Shown here in pieces: positions 8,754 through 15,195 of a DNA stretch of 19,071 nucleotides. This DNA comes from Akkermansiaceae bacterium UBA1506 (lineage in GTDB: Bacteria > Verrucomicrobiota > Verrucomicrobiia > Verrucomicrobiales > DEV007), in NCBI GenBank assembly GCA_002323995.1, contig DCQY01000037.1, positions 1 through 19,071 on the forward strand, written 5' to 3'. Each line of letters opens with the position of its first letter. Position 1 is the first letter of the stretch. The notes under the pieces are model-generated. The model made no database searches and was not told the DNA's origin. It saw nothing but the letters and a program-made list of their open reading frames with translations. The position numbers and the translations under genes were made by a program.

Positions 8754-10322
8754 ATGAGCCATTGGGATACTTACCAAAAATCCATCATCCGATATCCAGA
8801 GATCGGATTCACGATCGATATTAGTCGGATGGATGCTCCGTCTGACTGGTCTTCTGAAATGGAGGAAAGGATTGCCCGCGGCTTCAAAGACCGGGCTTCT
8901 ATTGAGGCAGGGGAAATCATGAATCCTGATGAAGGTCGAGCGGTAGGGCACTATTGGCTTCGCAATCCCGACCTGGCTCCCGCCGAAGAAGGGCAATGGA
9001 TCAGGGATGTTCTCATCTCGGTTCAGAGTTTTGCTAAGCAGGTTCTTACCGGTGATATCAAGGCGCCGAATGATCGCAATTTTCGCCATGTTCTGCTCGT
9101 CGGAATCGGCGGATCGGCGCTGGGCCCTCAGCTAGTAGGAAAGGCGCTTCTGCCCGCTGATGCTGCGGTTGATATCCACTATCTCGATAACACGGATCCC
9201 GGCGGCATGGATCACGTCTTCGCGAAACTTAATGAAGAACTTGCCGAGACCCTTGTCATCGTGATTTCTAAGTCCGGTGGCACTGCGGAAACACGGAATG
9301 GTATGCTTGAAACCGAAAAAGCTTATACTTCGCGTGGTCTCCACTTTCCAAAATATGCCGTCGCCGTCACTGGAAAAGGTAGTAAGCTTGATCAGCAAGC
9401 AGAGTCTCAAGGCTGGATTACCCGGCTGCCGATGTCGGACTGGATTGGCGGTCGAACTTCTGTGATGAGCGCGGTGGGGCTTCTTCCAGCAGCCCTACTG
9501 GGACTCGATATTGATCAATTTCTCGCTGGAGCTGCTGCGATGGATAAGAGGACTCGTGTCGACGACGTGGCCACCAATGCAGCAATGACACTCGCCCTGA
9601 TGTGGCATCATGCTGGTGACGGGGTCGGCAAAAGGGACATGGTGATTTTACCCTACTGCGATCGACTGGATCTGATGAGCAAGTATCTTCAGCAGTTGGT
9701 GATGGAGTCCCTCGGGAAAGAGTATGACCTCGATGGCAAGAGGGTTAATCAGGGGATTGCGGTTTATGGCAATAAGGGATCTACCGACCAGCATGCTTAT
9801 GTGCAGCAGCTCCGTGATGGGCTCTTGAATTTTTTTGCCACCTTTATCGAAGTTCGCTCGACCCGATCCAGAGACTCTATGCAAGTGGATGAGTTGGGCT
9901 CTACGACGGGCGATTATCTCCAGGGTTTCCTGAGAGGGACCAGGAAAGCCCTGTATGAAAGCGGACGTCAGTCGATTACGATCACGCTGGATTCGCTGAA
10001 TGCGTTCTCGCTCGGTGGATTGATTGCCCTTTATGAAAGGGCTGTTTCCTTCTACGCGAGCCTCGTCAATATTAACGCCTATCATCAACCCGGCGTTGAG
10101 GCTGGTAAAAAGGCAGCCGGTGATTTTCTTGATCTACTGGCGCGGGTGAAGAGTCACCTAAGCGAAACTGGCTCGGCTGGATTCATCGCCATCGATATGG
10201 CTTCTACCTTGGGTGAAGGAGATATTGAGTCGGTTTATCACTGCCTCAACCACCTTGCGGCGGCGGGATTTTGCGAACGCACCGACGGGGAAAGCCCTGC
10301 GTCGGATAGCTTTGCTTGCTAA
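8754..10322 (+). CDS. pgi: Glucose-6-phosphate isomerase
   Basis: 522 residues with two SIS domains. Sequence marks: VGIGGSALGP (116-125), the sugar-phosphate loop SKSGGTAETRN (172-182), DWIGGRTSVMSAVG with Arg234, the base Glu318 (VMESLGK), His347 in STDQHAYVQQLRDG and Lys452 in HQPGVEAGKKAA. These correspond to the catalytic residues of phosphoglucose isomerases. It interconverts glucose 6-phosphate and fructose 6-phosphate in the cytoplasm. Its N-terminus lacks the long extension of eukaryotic and enterobacterial forms. The ATG at 8754 follows a T/A-rich leader with no Shine-Dalgarno. The gene's TAA overlaps the hisF TAG on the other strand by 4 bp (10319-10322). Confidence 0.95.
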   Translation: MSHWDTYQKSIIRYPEIGFTIDISRMDAPSDWSSEMEERIARGFKDRASIEAGEIMNPDEGRAVGHYWLRNPDLAPAEEGQWIRDVLISVQSFAKQVLTGDIKAPNDRNFRHVLLVGIGGSALGPQLVGKALLPADAAVDIHYLDNTDPGGMDHVFAKLNEELAETLVIVISKSGGTAETRNGMLETEKAYTSRGLHFPKYAVAVTGKGSKLDQQAESQGWITRLPMSDWIGGRTSVMSAVGLLPAALLGLDIDQFLAGAAAMDKRTRVDDVATNAAMTLALMWHHAGDGVGKRDMVILPYCDRLDLMSKYLQQLVMESLGKEYDLDGKRVNQGIAVYGNKGSTDQHAYVQQLRDGLLNFFATFIEVRSTRSRDSMQVDELGSTTGDYLQGFLRGTRKALYESGRQSITITLDSLNAFSLGGLIALYERAVSFYASLVNINAYHQPGVEAGKKAAGDFLDLLARVKSHLSETGSAGFIAIDMASTLGEGDIESVYHCLNHLAAAGFCERTDGESPASDSFAC

Positions 10323-11104
10323 GACTCCTGTTCGCGTGCTGGTCGGACCGGCACGCCATGTTGATGGAGATAATTCTTCACATCGCTCACAGTAAAGTCG
10401 CCAAAGTGAAAGATGCTTGCCGCGAGCACGGCATCGGCTTTGCCGCGATCTAATACCTCAGCCATGTGGTGCATGTTACCAGCCCCTCCACTGGCGATCA
10501 CCGGAATGGACACTGCGTCACTGATCGCAGCAGTGAGGTCAAGATCGTAGCCCGCTTTGGTGCCGTCAGCGTCCATTGAAGTAAGGAGAATTTCGCCGGC
10601 GCCCCGATCGAATACTTCTTTAGCCCATTCGATTGCGTCTCGACTTGTCGGAGTGCGGCCCCCGTGAGTAAAAACTTCCCACCCATCGGTGGGGTCGGTG
10701 GTGCGACGCTTGGCGTCGATCGCTACAACAATACATTGAGCACCAAAAGCCTTGGATCCGGCAGAGACAAGATCGGGATCGTTAACTGCCGCCGTATTGA
10801 CACCCACCTTATCGGCTCCGGCCATGAGCATCTCCCGCATATCTTCGACCTCACGAATTCCACCGCCGACCGTGACTGGCATAAAACAGCGCTCCGCTGT
10901 TTTACGGACGACGTCGACCATAGTCTTACGCTCATCAGAGGATGCCGTTATGTCGAGAAAGACGAGTTCATCGGCTCCCTGGCGATTGTATTCGACCGCA
11001 CAATCGACCGGATCACCGGCGTCTCGAAGATTTACAAAATTTGTGCCTTTCACGACACGACCGTCGGTTACGTCGAGACAGGGGATGATTCGCTTGGTCA
11101 GCAT
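10319..11104 (-). CDS. hisF: Imidazole glycerol phosphate synthase cyclase subunit HisF
   Basis: 261 residues, a (beta/alpha)8 barrel of normal HisF length. It starts with MLTKRIIPCLDVTDGRVVKG, and the catalytic aspartates are Asp11 (PCLD) and Asp130 (VVAID). Phosphate-binding turns are GGGIR (80-84) and ASGGAGN near the C-terminus. With HisH, which is not in this window, it makes imidazole glycerol phosphate and AICAR in histidine biosynthesis. It stands apart from other his genes, and its stop overlaps the pgi stop by 4 bp. It is divergent from the DUF4912-like gene across 141 bp. The extended tail VPVRPAREQES is unremarkable. Confidence 0.96.
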   Translation of the reverse strand: MLTKRIIPCLDVTDGRVVKGTNFVNLRDAGDPVDCAVEYNRQGADELVFLDITASSDERKTMVDVVRKTAERCFMPVTVGGGIREVEDMREMLMAGADKVGVNTAAVNDPDLVSAGSKAFGAQCIVVAIDAKRRTTDPTDGWEVFTHGGRTPTSRDAIEWAKEVFDRGAGEILLTSMDADGTKAGYDLDLTAAISDAVSIPVIASGGAGNMHHMAEVLDRGKADAVLAASIFHFGDFTVSDVKNYLHQHGVPVRPAREQES

Positions 11105-11245
11105 GGCGCCACCATAGCAGTTGCGCTGCAGCTTTCTAGCGGCTTGAGAGGCTGGGCGAGAAAAAAATTTAATATTCTCTATAAAAGTTCTGGTATTTAG
11201 GAACGATTAATGGTTAATTTTTCTTAGATAATTATCACAAATCCC

Positions 11246-11662
11246 ATGGAAGCCGTTTCCCACGCCTCATCCACCGAGTCTGAGCTGTTTTTTGATGACT
11301 CTTTCACAGTCATTCCCCGCAACTGCGATACCGCCGTGGTCTACTGGAACCTGACGAGCGAACGCCAACCGATGCATTGCAAATCCCGGCTATGTCTGCA
11401 GATCAACGGGTTAGAAACAGACGCCGAGGAGATGATTATTCTTCATCGTGAGTCAGGACATTTCATTGTTCCCCTCATGGCTGACGACCGCGAGTATACC
11501 ATAGCGCTTGGATGGTCTGACGCGACCGGCTTCCGCTCGATCTTTGAGCAAACAGTTAAGCTACCCAATTTTCCGAAATCTTCACTGGGAGCTATGAGCA
11601 GTTCACTGAGTTTTCGTGGTGCTCATTTCTGGCCTAAGGGGTATGGGACTTCGGTGAACTAA
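11246..11662 (+). CDS. DUF4912-like protein
   Basis: 138 residues from the ATG at 11246. A conserved-looking block covers about residues 18-106: DDSFTVIPRNCDTAVVYWNL, then RLCLQINGL, HRESGHFIVPL, DDREYTIALGWSD and a final VKLPN. The pattern of a YW pair, a beta strand and then a strand ending in reYtiaLGw resembles DUF4912, a small beta-rich domain of unknown function; I recall this pattern and could not search for it. There is no signal peptide or membrane segment. The last 30 residues are Ser/Phe-rich and probably disordered. It lies 19 bp before the xerC start, so the two may form an operon. The upstream region is AT-rich with short palindromes (ATTAA-TGG-TTAAT at 11206-11218, GATAATTATC at 11227-11236). 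Confidence 0.65.
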   Translation: MEAVSHASSTESELFFDDSFTVIPRNCDTAVVYWNLTSERQPMHCKSRLCLQINGLETDAEEMIILHRESGHFIVPLMADDREYTIALGWSDATGFRSIFEQTVKLPNFPKSSLGAMSSSLSFRGAHFWPKGYGTSVN

Positions 11663-11681
11663 TCATTCCTGCCTTTAACCT

Positions 11682-12596
11682 TTGCCTAACATTGTGGCTC
11701 AGACCGATCAGAAGAACGCTGACGTCGAAGCTTTTCTGGAATATCTGTCTGTAGAGAAAAATTGCTCACATCGGACGCTGAGCAATTATGAGCATGCTAT
11801 CAATGCGTATCGCAACTCGGTTTCAGATTTCTCTGGATGGCATAAACTCGACGCCGATGATTTCCGAGATTATCTTTATTGTTGTATGAAGAGTGGTTGG
11901 TCCCGCTCGACCATCCGCCTCCATTTTTCAGCGCTGCGAAGTTTCTACAAGTTTCTGACACGTCGACAGGGTTTGTCGATTAATCCGCTTCTCGATGTTG
12001 AGTTACCCAAGGCAGAGAAGAAGTTGCCTGTCGTTCTCAATCAGGCTCAAGTTAATGAGTTGCTGGAGATGCCTTTCAAAGTCGAGCAGCCGAAACAGGC
12101 TGCTCAATGGACCGCACACCGCGACGTGGCTATCCTCGAGTTGTTCTACAGCTCAGGGATACGCTTGGCTGAGTTGACGGGCTTGAATGTTGAAGATTTT
12201 GACCTGCACAACGAATGCGTTCGCGTTTTCGGAAAGGGAAATAAGGAGCGAATCTGTCCTGTTGGTACACCAGCAGCCGAAGCACTGCATGCCTACCGCA
12301 ATGAAGCAAGGGTTATGGACGGCGCACTATTCATCAGTAAGCTGCGCAAGCGTATGACAAGCCGCGCGATTTCCAGTATCTTCAAAAAGTATCACGCCCT
12401 GTCCAAGATACCCGTGAATATCAGCCCTCACAAATTACGACATAGCTTTGCCACTCATCTCCTTGATCACGGGGCCGATTTGCGCAGCGTTCAGACCCTA
12501 TTAGGGCATGCGAGTCTTTCTACGACTCAAATTTACACGCATGTATCGATTGAACGCATGAAACAGGTTTATAATAAGGCTCATCCTAGAGCCTGA
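11682..12596 (+). CDS. xerC: Site-specific tyrosine recombinase XerC
   Basis: 304 residues. It has a core-binding domain (about 12-100, with LHFSALRSFYKFL) and a catalytic domain (about 115-304). Catalytic set complete: Arg161 (YSSGIRLAEL), Lys185 (VFGKGNKER), His250 and Arg253 (SPHKLRHSFATHLL), His276 (LLGHASLSTTQIYTHV) and nucleophile Tyr285. The ending VYNKAHPRA and the ASLS variant are XerC-like, complementing the XerD-like paralogue at 624-1520. It acts with XerD at dif to resolve chromosome dimers. The start is uncertain: TTG at 11682 (an in-frame TAA at 11676 excludes anything further upstream) or GTG at 11694. Neither has a Shine-Dalgarno. Confidence 0.92.
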   Translation: MPNIVAQTDQKNADVEAFLEYLSVEKNCSHRTLSNYEHAINAYRNSVSDFSGWHKLDADDFRDYLYCCMKSGWSRSTIRLHFSALRSFYKFLTRRQGLSINPLLDVELPKAEKKLPVVLNQAQVNELLEMPFKVEQPKQAAQWTAHRDVAILELFYSSGIRLAELTGLNVEDFDLHNECVRVFGKGNKERICPVGTPAAEALHAYRNEARVMDGALFISKLRKRMTSRAISSIFKKYHALSKIPVNISPHKLRHSFATHLLDHGADLRSVQTLLGHASLSTTQIYTHVSIERMKQVYNKAHPRA

Positions 12597-12861
12597 TTTG
12601 CCGCAGGATGTCTCCCATCAATTTAGTTATTAGTTTGGGGTGACTTTTGCCCAATGACTAAAACGTGTGGAGTCCAACAATAAGAGGACAATGGTAGTTA
12701 GATTGGGCGCCATTGAAAACTCGTGCAGTGGAGCTGCTGATGGGCGGGCGATGAGGCCATGTTTCATGGATCGATAGGGAGATCGACTGAAGGAAAACGC
12801 GGCGGAGATGATTGGCAGGTAATGAGTTTTCGGAGGCAAAGTGGGCGATGATCAGCGCTCT
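12597..12861. other. 265-bp gap between xerC and msrB, no convincing gene
   Basis: Both flanking genes end here. A hairpin can be drawn near xerC: TTAGTTTGGG (12630-12639) pairs with CCCAA-TG-ACTAA (12650-12661) around a 10-nt loop, with a 2-nt bulge; no T-tract follows. The 69-residue minus-strand frame at 12630-12839 has no recognisable domain and is rejected. The remainder is G-rich on the plus strand and featureless to me. Confidence 0.45.
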
Positions 12862-13263
12862 TTACTCCTCTACTTCCGAGGCTGGTAAAAACTTTAAGGC
12901 CGCTGAGTTGATGCAATAGCGGAGTCCTGTAGGTGGCGGTCCATCCGGGAAGACGTGTCCCAAGTGAGCCTCTCCGGTCCTAGACCTGACTTCGACTCGG
13001 CGCATGCCATAAGTTGTGTCTTCGACTTCCACAATTTCGTTGGGATCGATCGGCTGAAAGAAGCTGGGCCAGCCCGTCCCGCTGTCGAATTTGGCTTCTG
13101 AGGAAAAAAGGGGCTTACCGGAAATTATATCGACGTAAACGCCGGGTTCTTTATGGTCCCAGTATTCGTTGTCAAAGGGTGGTTCGGTGCCGCACTGACA
13201 AGTAACGTGATACTGAGTTTCGGAAAGGCGTGCTCGGAGTTTTTCGTCGGATTCAGGCGTCAT
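12862..13263 (-). CDS. msrB: Peptide-methionine (R)-S-oxide reductase MsrB, zinc-less form
   Basis: 133 residues, the length of a stand-alone MsrB. It reduces the R-epimer of methionine sulfoxide in oxidised proteins, normally using thioredoxin. Motifs: GTEPPFDNEYWDHKEPGVYV (25-44), SGTGWPSFFQPI (61-72), RSRTGEAHLGHVFPDGP (93-109) and GLRYCINSAAL with catalytic Cys117, Arg115, His100, His103 and Asn119. The two zinc-binding CxxC pairs of many MsrBs are absent (DIISGKPLF and PDGPPPTGL at those places). The usual resolving Cys in SGCGW is Thr63. Cys22 and Cys24 (VTCQCG) are the only other cysteines and could recycle the enzyme; that is inferred. No signal peptide, so cytoplasmic. A 14-bp imperfect palindrome lies just upstream at 13275-13288. 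Confidence 0.93.
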   Translation of the reverse strand: MTPESDEKLRARLSETQYHVTCQCGTEPPFDNEYWDHKEPGVYVDIISGKPLFSSEAKFDSGTGWPSFFQPIDPNEIVEVEDTTYGMRRVEVRSRTGEAHLGHVFPDGPPPTGLRYCINSAALKFLPASEVEE

Positions 13264-13518
13264 AAGATATAAAATACAGGTATCTGTAGATTACGCCTAT
13301 CAAAGGCTCGGCGTTAAGACGAAAGCTTTAGGCTCCATCATTTTTTACATTTTTCGCAAAAAATATCCATCGTTTAGCTGGCTCAATATGATATCGGACA
13401 TTTTCGCTGAATTTTGGGGTATTCATTGGTGGGCCGTGTGCGGAAGTGGAGCAGCAAAAACGACCGAAGTCGGTTGTTGGCTGAAATGCCACACTGCTGT
13501 ATAGTCGAACCTTACAAG
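13264..13518. other. Divergent promoter region, msrB / anchored protein
   Basis: 255 bp. The msrB side holds the imperfect palindrome TACAGGTATCTGTA (13275-13288, 12 of 14 symmetric), 12 bp upstream of the ATG and overlapping where a -10 would be. The other side holds a plausible sigma-70 promoter, listed separately. A/T-rich runs at 13340-13364 can form ATTTTT-CGC-AAAAAAT, too weak to be called a terminator. No gene is seen. Confidence 0.45.
13477..13505 (+). promoter_or_regulatory. Candidate sigma-70 promoter for the anchored protein
   Basis: TTGGCT (13477-13482), 17 bp, then TATAGT (13500-13505). Transcription would start near 13512, only about 7 bases before the ATG at 13519. That agrees with the lack of a Shine-Dalgarno and argues against the earlier starts at 13414 and 13486. 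Consensus match only. Confidence 0.3.
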
Positions 13519-14385
13519 ATGATGGCCCTTGAGGAAATTGGAGAGAAACAGTCGGTGAACCACACTCCGACCATTGCACTAACGGTTGCTGCAGTGCTGT
13601 TATTGATCGTGGGAGCATTAAGCTATCGCGACTACGTGCGCGAGAGCCTAGAGAAAGAATACGCCGAAAAGGAGGCCATGATGATGGCGCGACATGGTTA
13701 TGGCTTCCAACCTCAACAGCAGGGGACTGTGCCGCTACAAAACAACTTTCAACAGATGCAGCCGAATCAGCAGATGCCGGTTCAGTCGGTTCCCCAGAAT
13801 CAGGTAAATCCAAACCTGAATAATGCGATACTCGCTCGACAGGCCGCCGAAATGGGTATTGAGAATTCACTTCCTCAGCCGGCAGATCCTGATATTACGA
13901 CGTTTCAGGACTCGTTAGAGCAGGCCCGCGAGCAGGCGCAGCGCACCGAGATGCAATACAACGAGCTAGTCAGTGAAGTCGATGCGCGAGCCAGCGAAGC
14001 CGTAGCCGCTGCCGATGCTCCAGTTACCTCTGAACTTCCAGAATTTCTCCGTGAAGCGACGGCTAATCCTCCGGGTGGTAACCCTTCGGAGCAGGCAAAT
14101 ATGGAGGCTATGCGGAATAAAGTCCGGTCTGCCCCTATGCTAGCCAAGGTGACCGGCTACGACCGAGATTGGGGCATTGTCACCTTCGATGCCGGCGCCA
14201 GTCAAGGGGTTAAGAAGGATCAACGTTTCGCGGTTCGGCGCGGTGATATCATCTTAGGATGGGTGAAGGTGGACGAGGTCCAGGAGAATACATCCGTTGC
14301 CATTCTCGTGACAAAAAATCGTAACATCGACATAGCCGAAAAACCCGCAGCGGGGGATGATCTGATCGATTTCGAACTGTTCTGA
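13519..14385 (+). CDS. Membrane-anchored protein with Gln-rich, coiled-coil and beta domains
   Basis: 288 residues from the ATG at 13519 (a second ATG follows directly). One N-terminal membrane helix at about residues 18-35 (TIALTVAAVLLLIVGALSY) with a basic/acidic flank after it. Then a short helix rich in Glu/Lys/Met, and a Gln/Asn/Pro-rich low-complexity stretch (about 62-103). Next comes a likely coiled coil (about 125-165, SLEQAREQAQRTEMQYNEL), and finally a C-terminal beta domain (about 207-288) with GASQGVKKDQRFAVRRGDII and ILGWVKVDEV. That last pattern resembles small SH3-like or FlgT-C-type beta barrels, but I cannot assign a family. One helix in and the bulk outside suggests a periplasmic protein anchored to the inner membrane. 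It ends 3 bp before the dehydrogenase start, so they are probably coupled. Confidence 0.75.
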   Translation: MMALEEIGEKQSVNHTPTIALTVAAVLLLIVGALSYRDYVRESLEKEYAEKEAMMMARHGYGFQPQQQGTVPLQNNFQQMQPNQQMPVQSVPQNQVNPNLNNAILARQAAEMGIENSLPQPADPDITTFQDSLEQAREQAQRTEMQYNELVSEVDARASEAVAAADAPVTSELPEFLREATANPPGGNPSEQANMEAMRNKVRSAPMLAKVTGYDRDWGIVTFDAGASQGVKKDQRFAVRRGDIILGWVKVDEVQENTSVAILVTKNRNIDIAEKPAAGDDLIDFELF

Positions 14386-14388
14386 TTT

Positions 14389-15189
14389 GTGTCTGCCTTG
14401 AGACTTCGAGATAAAGTCATTGTTGTCACTGGTTCTACGACGGGAATCGGGAAAGCTATCGCGAAGCGCTGTCTCGAGGAAGGTGCGTCGGTCATCATCC
14501 ACGGTATCGAGTTTGATTTGGCGGAAAAGGTTTCGACTGATCTTGATCCGGAGGGTGGGCGCACCGAGAGCATTGCGGCTGATCTCGCTGACCCTGACGC
14601 ACCTCGCTTAATTCGAGAGATTACTCTTGGGCGTTTTGGTAAAATTGACGGACTGGTAAACAATGCTGCTTGTGTGGGTTCCGGGGATGTTGTTTCGACC
14701 AGTCGCGAAGAATTTGATCGCTTTCTTGAGGTCAATACAAAGGCGCCTTTATTTTTGATTCAGGCATTACTCGATGATTTGCGGGTGACAAAAGGGTCAG
14801 TGGTCAACATTGGTTCGGTCAATGCCTACTGTGGTGAGCCGGATTTGTTGCCCTACTCCATTTCAAAGGGCGCACTTATGACGCTGACGAGAAACCTTGG
14901 GGATGTTTTGCATCGACAGTATTCTGTAAGGGTTAATCAAGTAAACCCTGGCTGGATTCTGACCGAAAACGAGCAGACTCGGAAACGGGAACAAGGACTG
15001 CCAGAAGACTGGCCGAGTCGATTGAGCGACCAATTTGCTCCCAGCGGTCGAATTTTTGACCCCGCGGAAATTGCTGCAGTGGTCATCTACTTGCTAGCCG
15101 ATGAATCGGGACCAGTCAGTGGATCGGTTTTCGATATCGAGCAGCATCCTATGATTGGAAGGAATCCCCCGAAAGGGGTTGAGAGCTAG
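14389..15189 (+). CDS. Short-chain dehydrogenase/reductase (classical SDR)
   Basis: 266 residues from a GTG at 14389, 3 bp after the previous stop; no Shine-Dalgarno, consistent with translational coupling. Rossmann fold with cofactor motif TGSTTGIG (14-21), NNAA (91-94), Asn115, catalytic Ser143, Tyr156 and Lys160 (YSISK), and the NPGWI segment (186-190). Asn/Ser/His near the end of beta-2 (VIIHGIEFD) makes NADP(H) or NAD(H) choice unclear. It should be a soluble NAD(P)-dependent oxidoreductase of the FabG/glucose-dehydrogenase-like group; the substrate cannot be told. The C-terminal tail (EQHPMIGRNPPK) is longer than the usual IDGG ending of FabG. It converges on the histidine kinase with 6 bp between stops. 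Confidence 0.9.
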   Translation: MSALRLRDKVIVVTGSTTGIGKAIAKRCLEEGASVIIHGIEFDLAEKVSTDLDPEGGRTESIAADLADPDAPRLIREITLGRFGKIDGLVNNAACVGSGDVVSTSREEFDRFLEVNTKAPLFLIQALLDDLRVTKGSVVNIGSVNAYCGEPDLLPYSISKGALMTLTRNLGDVLHRQYSVRVNQVNPGWILTENEQTRKREQGLPEDWPSRLSDQFAPSGRIFDPAEIAAVVIYLLADESGPVSGSVFDIEQHPMIGRNPPKGVES

Positions 15190-15195
15190 CGAAGA

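Noticed and set aside
8697..9089. N-terminal extension of the Dabb protein frame
   Set aside because: It lies largely antisense to pgi, and the signal peptide begins at 8696; the extension looks like an untranslated open frame.
11105..11245. Possible dif site near xerC
   Set aside because: I compared the AT-rich gaps with the general dif layout (two 11-bp arms around 6 bp, CGCATAA/TTATG-type) and found no match.
12630..12839. 69-residue minus-strand frame between xerC and msrB
   Set aside because: Short, no recognisable domain, and it coincides with a hairpin and intergenic sequence; not enough support for a gene.
13328..13870. 180-residue minus-strand open frame upstream of and across the anchored-protein gene
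   Set aside because: Serine/proline/arginine-rich with no motif. It overlaps a plus-strand gene with a clear membrane helix and domain structure, and also covers that gene's predicted promoter.
15167..15178. CCCC-GAAA-GGGG hairpin near the SDR and kinase stops
   Set aside because: It lies inside the SDR coding region, has only four strong pairs and no T-tract on either strand; probably chance.
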